This document shows, piece after piece, positions 10,620 to 22,338 of a stretch of 64,000 bases of DNA. This stretch comes from Lineus longissimus (taxonomy: Eukaryota; Nemertea; Pilidiophora; Heteronemertea; Lineidae). How positions within the stretch are numbered: position 1 is the stretch's first letter; each line of letters starts with the position of its first letter. The stretch lies in NCBI RefSeq assembly GCF_910592395.1, contig NC_088319.1:6076001-6140000 (forward strand), in the 5' to 3' direction. The notes below the pieces were generated by a model, which was not told the DNA's origin, did no database searches, and worked only from the letters and a program-made list of their open reading frames with translations. The position numbers and the translations under genes are program-made.

Positions 10620-11335
10620 GTGACCGCAAGAAATGCTTCGATCGGGTCTGGCAAGATGTTTTGTAGACAGTTTTGAGGACGTACATTAGCCCAGGCATCA
10701 TCATAGAGGTAATGCAGGAGCATCGTTCAGGTAAGAGAGAACTTCAGTGAGAGCTTCCCCACCTTGGTAGGAATAAGGCAAGGTAGCCTCCTATCACCAA
10801 ACCTGTGTAACATCTTCCTCGAGAATATTATGGCAGGGTCGATCGCTGAATTGGAGTCACCCGTGACAATCTCGGGTCGAACGATCAGTGCTCTGAGGTT
10901 TGCCGGAGACATCGATGATCCGATCCCCTTCGTGGCTCAACAAGTGACCAAATCCGCCACTCAGAGACAGTAGAAAGAGCTAGTGGCAAACATGACATGG
11001 CAATTAGCCTTGAGAGGACGAACACCATAGTTTCAAGCAAAGGGGAACAGAGTGATGCGTGCCTCAAACTACCATCTAGAACAAGTGGCAGAGTTCCTCT
11101 ACCTGAGAGCCACATAGACACAATATGGTATTTCCCTCTAGGAGATGAAAACGCGAATAGCCAAAGCTGCAGCTGCCCGAGCCACACTAATTTGGTGTGA
11201 CTTAAAAATATCATTGTGACTTCAGAACTCCACCTTCGAGATTGTTCCTGTACGCGGCAGAATCCTGGACCATGACAACGAGATTGAGAAGCGGATCAAC
11301 GCATTTTGAGGTAAAGAGCTACAGGAAACTACTAC
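10620..11335 (+). pseudogene. Decayed non-LTR reverse transcriptase fragment
   Basis: A heavily mutated reverse transcriptase runs through several frames. KKCFDRVWQDVL near 10630 carries the first catalytic Asp region. TLVGIRQGSLLSPNLCNIFLENIMAG near 10760-10835 is the conserved gatekeeper segment. ALRFAGDID near 10895 is the catalytic F-A-D-D box with the first Asp changed to Gly. FLYAAESWT-like and RLRSGSTHF-like segments near 11250-11310 are the usual C-terminal end. Stops and frameshifts are numerous. The wording is closest to the clade with ...ADDID... and ...ACESWTL... motifs found in many invertebrate LINEs; I cannot name the clade firmly. Confidence 0.7.
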
Positions 11336-11560
11336 ATGTAGTATTTGGCATACTTTACACAGCCCACACCACCAGCCTACGAATTTTTTTTTCATAATCC
11401 GCCAAAGAAAGAAAAAGCGTTATTTTATTTTTTCAGAGAATTTTGCGAATTGTGAAATTAAAGGTGCTAATATTTTGTAGTTTGGGGTAATGATTGGGGC
11501 ACGGCAATCATTTCTGGCCCGAGGTTAGTTGAGACTGATGGTAATGAGACATGATTGTAC

Positions 11561-11713
11561 TTACAATTGTCTTTTTTTCCCGATACGGACAAAACAACCT
11601 GGTGAAATATTGCATTCCCTTCTAAGTCTTTCCACCGTTGAGAGACCCGCCTCGGTCATGACTGACTCCGACGCAAACAGCCCAACGACCAGTATCAGCA
11701 GCAAGATCTTCAT
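11561..11713 (-). CDS. Small secreted peptide precursor, neuropeptide-like
   Basis: On the minus strand an ATG at 11713-11711 opens a 50-codon frame. Residues 1-16 (MKILLLILVVGLFASE) form a textbook signal peptide. A short spacer, SVMTEAGLSTVERL, ends in the dibasic pair R31-R32. Then comes ECNISPGCFVRIG followed by K46-K47-R48. The layout is signal peptide, dibasic site, short Cys-x5-Cys peptide, Gly amidation donor, tribasic site, which is that of a peptide hormone precursor; the predicted product would be a disulphide-looped peptide with an amidated Ile. The frame either ends at TAA (11563-11561) after Q49-L50, or is spliced at the strong donor GTAAGT (11564-11559) that overlaps that stop, with the rest of the precursor on another exon. 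I do not recognise a known family. Non-coding chance is the main alternative. Confidence 0.55.
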   Translation of the reverse strand: MKILLLILVVGLFASESVMTEAGLSTVERLRRECNISPGCFVRIGKKRQL

Positions 11714-11765
11714 TTTGACGACAACGGTAAACGCTTCTCCTTCCCTCAGAGAGCAGATGGTTTAA

Positions 11766-13590
11766 TGCCAGCTCCCCTATCGTGGTTGATTTTATTATGG
11801 GACTACAGTACCATGGTTACTGATATGACGTCACCGACTTCAGTTCATACAGCGATTCGTGTGGTGCTTGGAAACAGATTCGGTAATCCCTGTAAGGATT
11901 TGGTTTTGGACTCCACACTAACGATCATTGACAAATCAAATTTTCACAAGTTCTATTTTGGTAGAAATTCCAAATTTCTTTCGGTTTTTTTCCTTTGAAA
12001 AAAATTCCACATAGATAAAACACCCGACAACCTTTGTGCATGTAGGATCATGATAAGAAGGCACTCCTGTAACATGACTTGTTCAAATTTGAGTTGTGGA
12101 CAGTTGGAGACCGGATATTACCGCAATCTGGACTTTCACATCAAATTGTGTGACAATAATACATATCCAGTTCGTGCCATTCAAATAATGGCCAGTTTGG
12201 ACAGCTCAGTATCTGGACTGGTTCTCACATGTACATTTTTTTAAAGTCGTGACAAAAAAAACTTGGTTCGTGACATACGATGCCACTCGTAACAGGATAT
12301 TTCTATAGCCATTGCTGCTACCAAAAATATTATTATACACTTAATCGTGAATATACGTATATTCCAAAATATGTATCTATTTTTGCCAAATTTATGCCAC
12401 ATTTTTTTCAGACTGACCTCTCATCACAAAATTATAATCACTACTATAATGGACGTAGAGCTGAAATAGTTTGTCACACATCTCCTCCGTCAGTTCAGAT
12501 CGGATGACCTCGAAACTGAAAGTCGTGGTTGATATGGAGATGCACCTCGCCGGGTTAAATTGGTAAAATTTGCAGCGATCTCGGAGAAATAGCATTTTTT
12601 GTTCTTTCTATATATGGGCATTCTCATGAACATAAGGGGCCTTTTCAGCAGGTCTGATTTGCATATGGGGCAATCTGTTAAATCAAAAGTATTGGGGCCA
12701 CTATATGTTTAAAGCATTCATCCATTTCGCAATTTTCCCCCTTTATTTTGGTCGTACTCTTTCACACTACGTTGTTAATCGCTCTTAATTTTTCTAAGTA
12801 CCGTATGGGAATTCATCACGTGATACACGTCTCATCAAAACAAAACCGCCTCACCCGACCCAAGCACTGGGCGCAAAGTAGCGCACAGCTCCCTGTATGA
12901 ATACCCGGGGCAAATATAAAATATAATATAAAATCCCGATTAACATTTCTTTACTGCGATAAAAACAGGCTAACCACTGCAGATTAACAAGTAAGTGAGT
13001 GTTCCGGAACGAGTGGAGTCCGTGCGGAGGGTGTCGAAAAAACCCTAGGCGAACTACTTCCTCCGTATGGTGCTGCCACCCACTATGCTCGCGGTATTTG
13101 TTGTACTAAGTTCGTAACATGCCAACTCTTCACCATTCGCGAAATAGTTCGTCAAAATAAGTCGAGACCACTTTGAAGAGTGGTGGAGTTTGATTTTTCC
13201 GGTCGTTTTGGCCAAAAACGCGTTTAGTGTAAGTAATTTGGAGGAAAATCATCCCCCCAAATCATCATGTTCGATTTGTAAACACTTGGGTCGGCGCGGA
13301 GTGCTCCACATCACACATCGACCTATTTGACGCATATCAAAATCAAGACAACATCACAACCCCCAGACATATAATTTCATTTCACCCAAATTGCCCCGAC
13401 CCCACATTAAGCCATCACCCTAAAACAACCCGCGCCACGGGAATTATGCCAGTTAATCATAATATACGTAGTAATGTTACACAGCCCTGGGAAGCCGGAG
13501 TTGACTGGCTTGATAGTTGACGCCGTGAAAAAGCATTTGTTAGTCCTACCCTAAGCGTGATCTAGTGTCATGCAACACCACTATCTTTTT
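11766..13590. other. Non-coding AT-rich stretch
   Basis: No gene or recognisable element is supported. The start of this interval lies just upstream of the peptide ORF on the minus strand and could hold its promoter or 5' exons; a TGACGTCA octamer occurs at about 11826. Frames are short and low-complexity. Confidence 0.4.
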
Positions 13591-13605
13591 AGTAACAAAA
13601 TTAGG

Positions 13606-15308
13606 TCCATGGCGATTTAGCGGATCCTGCGGATTCTGCGGATTCTGCGGAATCTGGCCTGCAGTGGATTGGTATCCGGTCGTTTCGCTCCCTGACGTTT
13701 TCGCCCCCAGCATTTTCGCCCCCAAACTTAGCCTAATACCATTAGGCCCCACGTGGTGGCACTGAAGGTGGCCGCTGCCGTGATGTAATGTAATCAAGCT
13801 AAATCAAGAGAGTGTCTGAGAGTCACTCTACCCAAAAATTAGTCGTTTCGCCTCCTGGGACTTGGGGTGGTTTAAGGATCGTTGCCAGGATCTCGGGCTT
13901 GTCACCTGTCATCGCATGATCTTGCTGGCTGTTTGGTCTTCAAGAGTGGGATGATTGACTCGGGTGGACGTTTTAGAAAAATCTTTTATTTATTATCATG
14001 AGAGTGGGAAATTATCTGTTTAAACTGATTTGTCATCTGGGAGTCCTGGACATCATCAGTCATCATGTGACTTGAATATCTGAATGATGGATCATCAAGG
14101 CAATCGTATGTTGCTCGTGCACAATTTTGCGATGTTGTAAAATAAAGAGAGACGTGTCAACCAGGCCAGTGTAGAAGTTTAAAATGTCCCCTGGAAAAAG
14201 TGTCCGTCCCTATTGTATTCTGCACGATATTAACAAATTAACGAATGAACGAAAATGACGTGTGTTTTTCGGGTGCGTAACGACTTACACGATTACGGGC
14301 CAACTCGGCCAATTACCAACTCGGCCTGGGTTATAGATCACGGTCAATGGTCTCATTAAGGAGGGTTTTTTTATTCATGCGCCCCCCCCCCCCCCCGCCT
14401 CACCGTAGTTCCTAAAATCATTGATTTCTCGGTCCTTACAGTATGTCAGTGTTGATTCAGATTCAGCAGTTGTTTTGGCAAAGACATGTTTTTTTGGAGT
14501 TTCTGAAACCTAGATCGCTACTCAATAGGCGGCTAACAAGAAACTACGCATTTATACTGTTGTTGCCGACGTATGTGTACACTGAACTTGGGATGTGCGT
14601 CGGCCCCGTCTTGAAATGCCGTCCAGTGCCAGTTGGTGCGTTTTTCGCTGATTTGTGCAAAATTCAACATATCTCAAAAGTTCAATGGTTGACCCTCGAT
14701 TTTTTTTTGATTTTTGTGTAGCGTAAGCAACTGTTTTTCATGGGAAAATGGTCACTGTAAGAATTATTCAGGAAGAACTGTATAATATTTGGGGTTTTTC
14801 GTGATTGTCCGGCCCAATTGGCAATATTGCAATTTGGGATGGTGAACAGAGCTAGGAGCAAATGTGACGCTTATGATTTATTTAAAGAAAAAAAATGCCC
14901 GATTTAACATCCTGCAGAATCAGGGGAATCGGGCGTTTCCAGTGATATACGACACAAATGGGTTGTCCTCATGCATTCACTTTGGAAACGCATTTTAAAA
15001 TAGATGTTACGTCCTGTTAATGGGGCACGTCATCATCGCGTACATTTGGGAAAAACTCCCTAACGAGACCAATGTGGAAATCGTCCGATAATAGAATGCA
15101 GACATTTTTTTCATGCATGTTGGGGGTTTTCCGAAATGCTTGATAATCTTAGCGGTTTAGACAATTTAACAGTTTTGGAATATTACAAATATTTATTATA
15201 AGGATAATTTATCATAATGTCGATATTCTCGAGCTGTTTTTATGCTGATTCCGCCCAGATTCCGCAGGTTCCGCAGAATCCGCAGGATCCGCTAAATCGC
15301 CATGGCCC
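13606..15308. mobile_element. Non-autonomous DNA element with 9-bp direct repeats
   Basis: The ends are inverted repeats: CCATGGCGATTTAGCGGATC at 13607 pairs with its reverse complement ending at 15305, and the match continues inward through repeats of CTGCGGATTCTGCGG for about 50 bases. Immediately outside, AAAATTAGG occurs at 13597-13605 and again at 15309-15317, a 9-bp direct repeat. A TSD of this size is used by MULE-type elements and some others. The 1.7-kb interior includes a C homopolymer near 14382 and no coding domain, so it would need a transposase in trans. Confidence 0.7.
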
Positions 15309-15639
15309 AAAATTAGGCTAATGCTATCAGTTTGTATACACAGTATGTTCAGTGTTCAGAAGCTGGGCCATTGTTTTAGGCAAACTCACAACAGGTGCGA
15401 TGTTAATAAAGTTAGAAAAGTGAGCTGAAGATAGATGGGATGGACCTATTTTGGAATACGGGTGCAGCAGTAGCACAATTTTAGGGAAATGTTTTAGGCC
15501 CTGTTTGGCCATATGCTTAGATATTTTAGCAGGATTTGGTGTTATAACTTAGTTGTATGAGTTTTGTACGGTGGCCCATTAGGGACATCATGTTTTTTTT
15601 TAGATTCAAATACGATTTTTTTTTCTCGAATTTTCTCCA

Positions 15640-16180
15640 CGGAATTAAGTATTTTCTCCACGGAATTAAGTATTTTCTCCACGGAAATAAATACTTTTCT
15701 CCACGGAAATAACATTTATCTCCACGGAAATAACATTTATCTCCACGGAAATAAATACTTTTCTCCACGGAAATAAATACTTTTCTCCACGGAAATAACA
15801 TTTATCTCCACGGAAATAACATTTATCTCCACGGAAATAAATACTTTTCTCCACGGAAATAAATATTTTTCTCCACGGAAATAACATTTATCTCCACGGA
15901 AATAAATACTTTTCTCCACGGAAATAAATACTTTTCTCCACGGAAATAACATTTATCTCCACGGAAATAACATTTATCTCCACGGAAATAAATACTTTTC
16001 TCCACGGAAATAAATATTTTTCTCCACGGAAATAACATTTATCTCCACGGAAATAAATACTTTTCTCCACGGAAATAAATACTTTTCTCCACGGAAATAA
16101 CATTTATCTCCACGGAAATAAATACTTTTCTCCACGGAAATAAATACTTTTCTCCACGGAATTAAGTATTTTCTCCGCGG
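15640..16180. repeat. 21-22-bp minisatellite, left arm
   Basis: About 25 units built on CTCCACGGAAATAA, alternating between ...AAATACTTTT and ...CATTTAT spacers. Because most units are about 21-22 bases, all frames stay open for long runs (repeating FPWRK, ISVEK, YFRGE), which are not genes. Confidence 0.92.
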
Positions 16181-16904
16181 AAATAAATAATTGATTCCGC
16201 TGATATGATTGGTCCTGCATTTTAGAGGACGAGGTCAAGGTGAAACTATTAACCCTTAAACCCCAACCTTGCGGTAGGCTCGGGAACCAAGCTGTACAGG
16301 CGCTGCCCGCTGGAACACGAGGCCGCTTGTCAATCCCGTTTGACATTGTCAGATCTGACTATACGTGTATAGTGTTGGCATGAAGACTGTGGAAGATGTA
16401 AGTAACACGATGATTGTCAGATTTGATACGTTTTGAATCATAAAAATGCAGTTGGTAGCATCTTTGTAGAGTGGCCTAGTATCAGTGAAGAAAACGGTAC
16501 GTGGAGACCCACTGCCGATGTTATGTATAGCTAGCTATCGCGCGCAGTAGCTAGCTATACATAACATCGGCAGTGGGTCTCCACGTACCGTTTTCTTCAC
16601 TGATACTAGGCCACTCTACAAAGATGCTACCAACTGCATTTTTATGATTCAAAACGTATCAAATCTGACAATCATCGTGTTACTTACATCTTCCACAGTC
16701 TTCATGCCAACACTATACACGTATAGTCAGATCTGACAATGTCAAACGGGATTGACAAGCGGCCTCGTGTTCCAGCGGGCAGCGCCTGTACAGCTTGGTT
16801 CCCGAGCCTACCGCAAGGTTGGGGTTTAAGGGTTAATAGTTTCACCTTGACCTCGTCCTCTAAAATGCAGGACCAATCATATCAGCGGAATCAATTATTT
16901 ATTT

Positions 16905-17505
16905 CCGCGGAGAAAATACTTAATTCCGTGGAGAAAAGTATTTATTTCCGTGGAGAAAAGTATTTATTTCCGTGGAGATAAATGTTATTTCCGCGGAGAA
17001 AATACTTAATTCCGTGGAGAAAAGTATTTATTTCCGTGGAGAAAAGTATTTATTTCCGTGGAGATAAATGTTATTTCCGCGGAGAAAATACTTAATTCCG
17101 TGGAGAAAAGTATTTATTTCCGTGGAGAAAAGTATTTATTTCCGTGGAGATAAATGTTATTTCCGCGGAGAAAATACTTAATTCCGTGGAGAAAAGTATT
17201 TATTTCCGTGGAGAAAAGTATTTATTTCCGTGGAGATAAATGTTATTTCCGTGGAGAAAAGTATTTATTTCCGTGGAGAAAAGTATTTATTTCCGTGGAG
17301 ATAAATGTTATTTCCGTGGAGAAAAATATTTATTTCCGTGGAGAAAAGTATTTATTTCCGTGGAGATAAATGTTATTTCCGTGGAGATAAATGTTATTTC
17401 CGTGGAGATAAATGTTATTTCCGTGGAGAAAAGTATTTATTTCCGTGGAGAAAATACTTAATTCCGTGGAGAAAATACTTAATTCCGTGGAGAAAATTCG
17501 AGAAA
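16905..17505. repeat. 21-22-bp minisatellite, right arm
   Basis: Inverted counterpart of the left array, built on TTATTTCCGTGGAG. It contains extra higher-order units with TTCCGCGGAGAAAATACTTAA at about 16902, 16988, 17075 and 17161, spaced about 86-87 bases. That order is not seen in the left array, so the two arms have diverged by unit turnover while the core stayed identical. Confidence 0.92.
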
Positions 17506-17566
17506 AAAAAATCGTATTTGAATCTAAAAAAAAACATGATGTCCCTAATGGGCCACCGTAGTTTTG

Positions 17567-18355
17567 GAACATATAAGTTCCAACTTTGTCAAGTCTTTTT
17601 TTACTTTTGTTTTAGAATATGTAAACACTACCTCTGACCCCTCTTTTGTAATGTTGCACTTGCTAACCTCGTTTAACTAACCTTGATGTCAGGATATTTG
17701 TATAAAATCTGTGGAACTGGCTGGAGCAATCAATCTATTAGAAAATGTGTTAAAGAGCGTATGGTGAGGTCACCTCATGATGGCTTGTGTACTGACTCTA
17801 TTGACAATACGGGTAACTGTTGATATGTTGGCATTATTAACCAAGCTTCCAGTTAATGCTCACCAATGGACACCATGATGTCAGACAATTAGGGGAAATG
17901 GTTTACCTGTTTCATGATGTTGACGACCATGGTCACATGAACTCCTGCAACTGTACGGTTTACACCAATGGTCTGTTATCTTAACGAGTTAACACTCACA
18001 GCTTTCATATATGACGTTGACTTTGAGGTTTCGATTTTATGTTGCATAGTATCAATTGTATAAGACTTGAGTTTATCTCTTGTCAATATTTAGCGGTGTA
18101 AAAGAACGAAGTCACAAAAGAAAAGTGCGGCCATTATGGACATCCTCGTTTACAGTGTACTAATTCTGATTGATTGGCAGACACAAATAGTTGGAAATAA
18201 AGCTCACAACAAAAACGTAAATCAAATCCTGGTCGGTCATTGAGTGCTGCATGACTTTATGTTTCACTAGACGGACGCCGAGCAACTCCTGTAACCCTCT
18301 GGTAGGAGTCACTCCTCCCTCTGCCCAACTAGAGCTCTTCCACTTGATCTTAGTC
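17567..18355. other. Non-coding spacer
   Basis: Nothing recognisable: no coding frame, TIR or tandem array is visible between the palindrome and the MITE. Confidence 0.4.
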
Positions 18356-18534
18356 CCGGTGTAATGTTTTTGAGTGTTTCTATTTTTGAGTGTTTCCCCT
18401 CATTGTTTGGGAACGCTAAAAGATAGATTGACAAGTTTTTCTGTGTTTCCCCCTATTGAAAAGTCATGGTCTCTCTAGCTGCCTATTGTTTGGAAACACT
18501 GACACATGGGAAACAACCACGGATGTTACACCGG
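18356..18534 (+). mobile_element. 179-bp MITE, copy A
   Basis: The short element begins CCGGTGTAATGTTTTTGAGT and ends GGATGTTACACCGG, so its ends are inverted. A second copy of the same length lies at 37094-37272 in the opposite orientation with about 95 percent identity by eye. The two copies share the frame MKSHGLSSCLLFGNTDTWET, which is repeat sequence and not a gene. No TSD is clear. Confidence 0.78.
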
Positions 18535-18539
18535 AATCA

Positions 18540-19140
18540 GGAGCACAAACCCCCTTGCAACCGCTTCAGGACAAAGGTAGCCAGATATCACTACAGGAAC
18601 TGGTTAACATTAACCTAGTCCTTAACTGCCTGTCAGACACAACACGGATTGCTTGATAACAGGAATTCAGGTATCGTCTAGTGTTGGAGATCTTGGAACA
18701 GGCACTTCATCTATCGCTGCGCTATAGTATTATCATACACATGTAATAGAACTTATTAGAATTGCTTTGATATATCGGGCCTCGGTGCCCCGTCATCCCG
18801 GGAGGTTCACTCCCAATGACATCTGTAGAGCAACCTTGTACCAAAAAAGCGTGATAGGGGGTGTTTTTCGGAGGACAGAGCGTGACCCGCGCGTGGTGAA
18901 TAGACCCCCTTATCTCGCTCAAACCCACGCAATAACCCCCGGGAATACCGCAAATGCAACACGCCACACACTAAGGCCTTCATGTAGCCCAATCCTCAAA
19001 TTTCTAGTCTGAGGGACAATGCTAGCAAAGCTCAGTATGAGAGGTAGCCATATTCTCTTGGGAAGGATTCTTTTGCAGAATGCTAGAACAACTGATGAAA
19101 GTAGTCTAATTTCCTGACAATACATAAGTGGCTGATGGAG
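18540..19140. other. Non-coding spacer
   Basis: GC-rich around 18770-18990, with no RNA gene fold or coding domain that I can support. Confidence 0.4.
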
Positions 19141-19149
19141 GCTGTTTTA

Positions 19150-19325
19150 ACGGTGTACCCCCATTTCGCCTACACCCATTTTGCCTACACCCATTTCGCC
19201 TATTCTCCATTTCACCTATACCCATTTCGCCTATTACCCATTTTGCCTATTCATCACTTCGCCTATTCACCATTTCACCTGTTCATCATTTCGCTACATC
19301 CATTTCGTCTATTCACCATTGTTGT
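19150..19325. repeat. Short tandem array of CCATTTCGCCTA units
   Basis: Units of about 14-16 bases (CCATTTCGCCTATTCA and variants) repeat roughly eleven times, giving long artefactual frames rich in HFAY and PFRLF. It ends at GTTGTAACTTTAGG. Confidence 0.85.
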
Positions 19326-20107
19326 AACTTTAGGCCACGCGAGCGAGCCTGCTGGGCCTTCTGTTTTGCACTTTGTTTGAGAAGGGATAAATAATGTGAT
19401 GATTATGAGGTGATTATGAGGGAGATATCAGTGTGTGTAATTGTTTTGCTTGGAATTATGATACTGTTGAAATGTGTAAGTACTGTAAATAGTTATGAGC
19501 TCAGTTTATCATTACAAATTTATTAATTAGATATGAAGTCTTAGCCCTTTGTTTCTAGATTCATGCAATTGATTGGGAACAACGTTTACATAGTGTTTGT
19601 CGTCGTCACATCACGATGCATTGCAACTCTGACGGTTTTACATTACTGTAACTTGAGTTACAAAATATAAGCCAGAACGGCCAGCAATATGTGCAGTGAT
19701 GCCGGTTTGCAACACTGCGCACCTCTTCAGTTCCTGTGTTTGGTACGTCTCAGCCAGCACGAGCAACGACGCTGCAGGGCGTATAGAGAATATTTCGGCA
19801 GTTTTACGGCCTATAACACCAAATTTAGTTCTTGAAAAGCTAGATATAAGGTAGAATGGGGTTATTGTAGCCCCTTTTTCAATAATAACTTTGGTTACGT
19901 ACGAGATTTCCAGGCAGATTCACTATCGGGATGGAGCCTGAGTAATTTCATTGAAGGAAACTCGACAAAAGTCATGAAAAACCAGACTTTGGAGTTGAAT
20001 ATTAAATGTGTCTTGATATATTTATGGTACAGTGCAATGGCTTGTGGCGTGGAAGCAATGTTTGGTGTGACACCGATATGGCAGGGAGGTAGGGTAGCTG
20101 TTTTTGG

Positions 20108-21300
20108 TTATAAAAGAAGATTACGAAGATCGAAGACCGCAGACCTGTACAAAACGCAGACCCATCTACGAAAACGAAGATCACCGAGCTACAAAACGCA
20201 GGCCCATCTACAAAACGAAGACCCCCGAGCTACAAAACGCAGACCCAACTACAAAACGAAGACTCCCCGAGCTACAAAACGCAGACCCTCCTGAATTGCC
20301 CTGGTTGATTGTAACCAATATAATAATCACACAATTTTAGACTAAAATCAGTCCTGCAGACCAAGTGTACCTAAATTGGAGCCGCTCCCATGATAGCCCG
20401 AGGCAAATACTTGGCAACTAGCAACTATTTGTATATTTTGTGCTGTGATTTCCTGTAGTCTGAACTTAACTGTGACTTATGTCAATACCTTTTGCTATAT
20501 CTGTGACTTCTTCGGCAATAAATCCACTCTATGTTAATCCTCAAGGGTATCATGTACAATTTTCTTTAATTTTTCAACAGACGTCTGTCTACTTTCTTGA
20601 TGTAATTTCAAAGAGATAATTGGTTTAATTTACTTAGGCCATGTAATTACAGCTTCTTGTAAACAAAGCGACTAAATGTGTTATGAAACAAGAGTGATTC
20701 TTTCTGGGGTGGCACCGATGTTCCTGGTTCACTGAGTTAGTTTATATGGTATCAATTATAAATCCAGATGTTGAAGTGGGTCACCTTTGATCCCACTGCC
20801 GCAGAAAACATCAATTGAGTGAAAGGTTTGGATTGTACTTCCATCCCTGTGGGGATCGGTCAAAGGGCATTTAAGCCATTTCAACAATTGTGAACCAAGA
20901 TATGCAATTTTGAGGTGATATATAAAGTCTTAAAGTGGCCTTGATTCTCAGTATGTTACAGTATTTGCAGTGGGATAGAGCTAGCTATAGAGCATCCCCG
21001 GTCCTCCCTTTCCGATCATATATTGATTACAATCAAACAGGGCAATTCAGGAGGGTCTGCGTTTTGTAGCTCGGGGATCATCGTTTTGTAGATGGGTCTG
21101 CGTTTTGTAGCTCGGGTGGTCTTCGTTTTGCAGATGGGTCTGCGTTTTGTAGCTCGGGGGTCTTCGTTTTGTAGGTGGGTCTGCGTTTTGTAGCTCGGGG
21201 AATCTTCGTTTTGTAGTTGGTTCTGCGTTTTGAAGCTCGGGGATCTTCGTTTTGCACATGGGTCTGCGTTTTGTACAGGTCTGCGGTCTCCGATCTTCGG
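20108..21300. repeat. Inverted pair of 41-bp minisatellites (foldback)
   Basis: The left array at about 20145-20290 carries units of AAAACGCAGACCCA plus AAAACGAAGA...CCGAGCTAC. The right array at 21055-21275 is its reverse complement, with units spaced 41-42 bases (starts at 21055, 21096 and 21138). Single-copy flanks are inverted too: GAAGATCGAAGACCGCAG near 20129 pairs with CTGCGGTCTCCGATCTTC near 21281. CCTGAATTGCCCTG near 20290 pairs with CAGGGCAATTCAGG near 21039. About 740 bases of unrelated DNA lie between the arms. The structure is a foldback element with array-bearing arms. Confidence 0.8.
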
Positions 21301-21429
21301 ATTGTATACAAATATCATCATAGGAGCAGAGCCGTATCAGATGATGATGTAATAAGTCGGCAATACGACAAAACCCAAATGATTGGCTATCCTGATTGGT
21401 CAAATAGAGCTGCATGGATGTAAAATTGT

Positions 21430-22330
21430 GGGCGGGTCTTTAAATGAATTGGTCAATCGCCGGTCATGTCGCAGGTGCAGGAGATCTGTTCTCTCCCGCG
21501 TGATTATATAGAGTATGCATCACAAAGATCTTGTAGCTTCCATTCTAAATAAATGTTGCCCAGCTTCCGGACTAATTTGGTGACATGGTTATTATCATCG
21601 GAGCAAAATAAAATGCGAAATGGTTGGCAACAAACCGGTACGGTGTGGATGGGTGATGCAGTCAATAGCCTGATGGTCTTTTAATAATTATCGTTTACTC
21701 GAAGAAAGTGATGAATTTAAACTCACTGTCAACTTCATGTTATCCTTCTTAAGAATATGATTCTGATTGACACTGAGCAAGGCCAGCCAGCCAAACATGG
21801 CGAATCATTGCCCCACCGACCATGCAGTACGTTTTTGCCGACCTTGAACGGATTGCGCGATCAACGGAAAACTGACAGGATCTTGCAATTCGGCGAAGGT
21901 GGCAAATGACGTGCGAACCTCTTCACCCTCAGAACTTTCCTTCACAAATGATATATTTCGTCAGTTGATTCGATATTTTGTGCTCTCGGACAACTAATTA
22001 CAAACTAACGTGAATTAAAAACATAACAGCAATTATTCGTAGTTCCCATATGTGGAGGTCCTTGAGCAGAGACCAAGTTTGTTTTGGCTTTCGACGTCAG
22101 TCGATCGTCACCTGATCTTTTGTTCGGCCCATTGTCCGGGCCTAATTTTAGTCCAACATGCGCGTTTGCGAGCCAAAAAAGTCTCATGAAATATGGCCAT
22201 GTGTGTAGTTTTTCTATGGACTGCCTGGGGAGTCTATACGAAATATGTGGTCAACTGCACTTGCAAGAACATATTTATATTGTGCCATAATTTAAACTTC
22301 ATTTTTCATATTGCATTTGCAGAGACAAAA
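21430..22330. other. Spacer with a dispersed repeat segment
   Basis: GGGCCTAATTTTAGTCCAAC and CATGCGCGTTTGC near 22137-22170 recur inverted near 43367-43395, so part of this interval is dispersed repeat. No gene is visible. Confidence 0.45.
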
Positions 22331-22338
22331 ATTACAAA

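Larger units (their letters stand above)
15567..17560. mobile_element. 2-kb near-perfect palindromic element with minisatellite arms
   Basis: The element is an inverted duplication about a centre at 16542-16543, with a 10-base loop (TCGCGCGCAG) between TAGCTAGCTA blocks. Inner arms of about 340 unique bases (16200-16537 and 16548-16885) appear identical, as shown by the same 80-codon frame on both arms. Outer arms are minisatellites, then AT-rich ends. The ends read TACGGTGGCCCATTAGGGAC and its exact complement. GTTTTG flanks both sides (15561-15566 and 17561-17566), a 6-bp duplication. TAC...GTA ends with a 6-bp TSD are what I recall for IS3EU elements; that assignment is tentative. No transposase is encoded. 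Confidence 0.8.

Noticed and set aside
15640-17505. Regular 21-22-base repeats resembling a CRISPR array
   Set aside because: There are no unique spacers; units are contiguous minisatellite repeats in inverted arms in a eukaryotic genome.
18735-19010. Possible RNA gene in a GC-rich spacer
   Set aside because: No cloverleaf, snRNA or other fold could be drawn convincingly.
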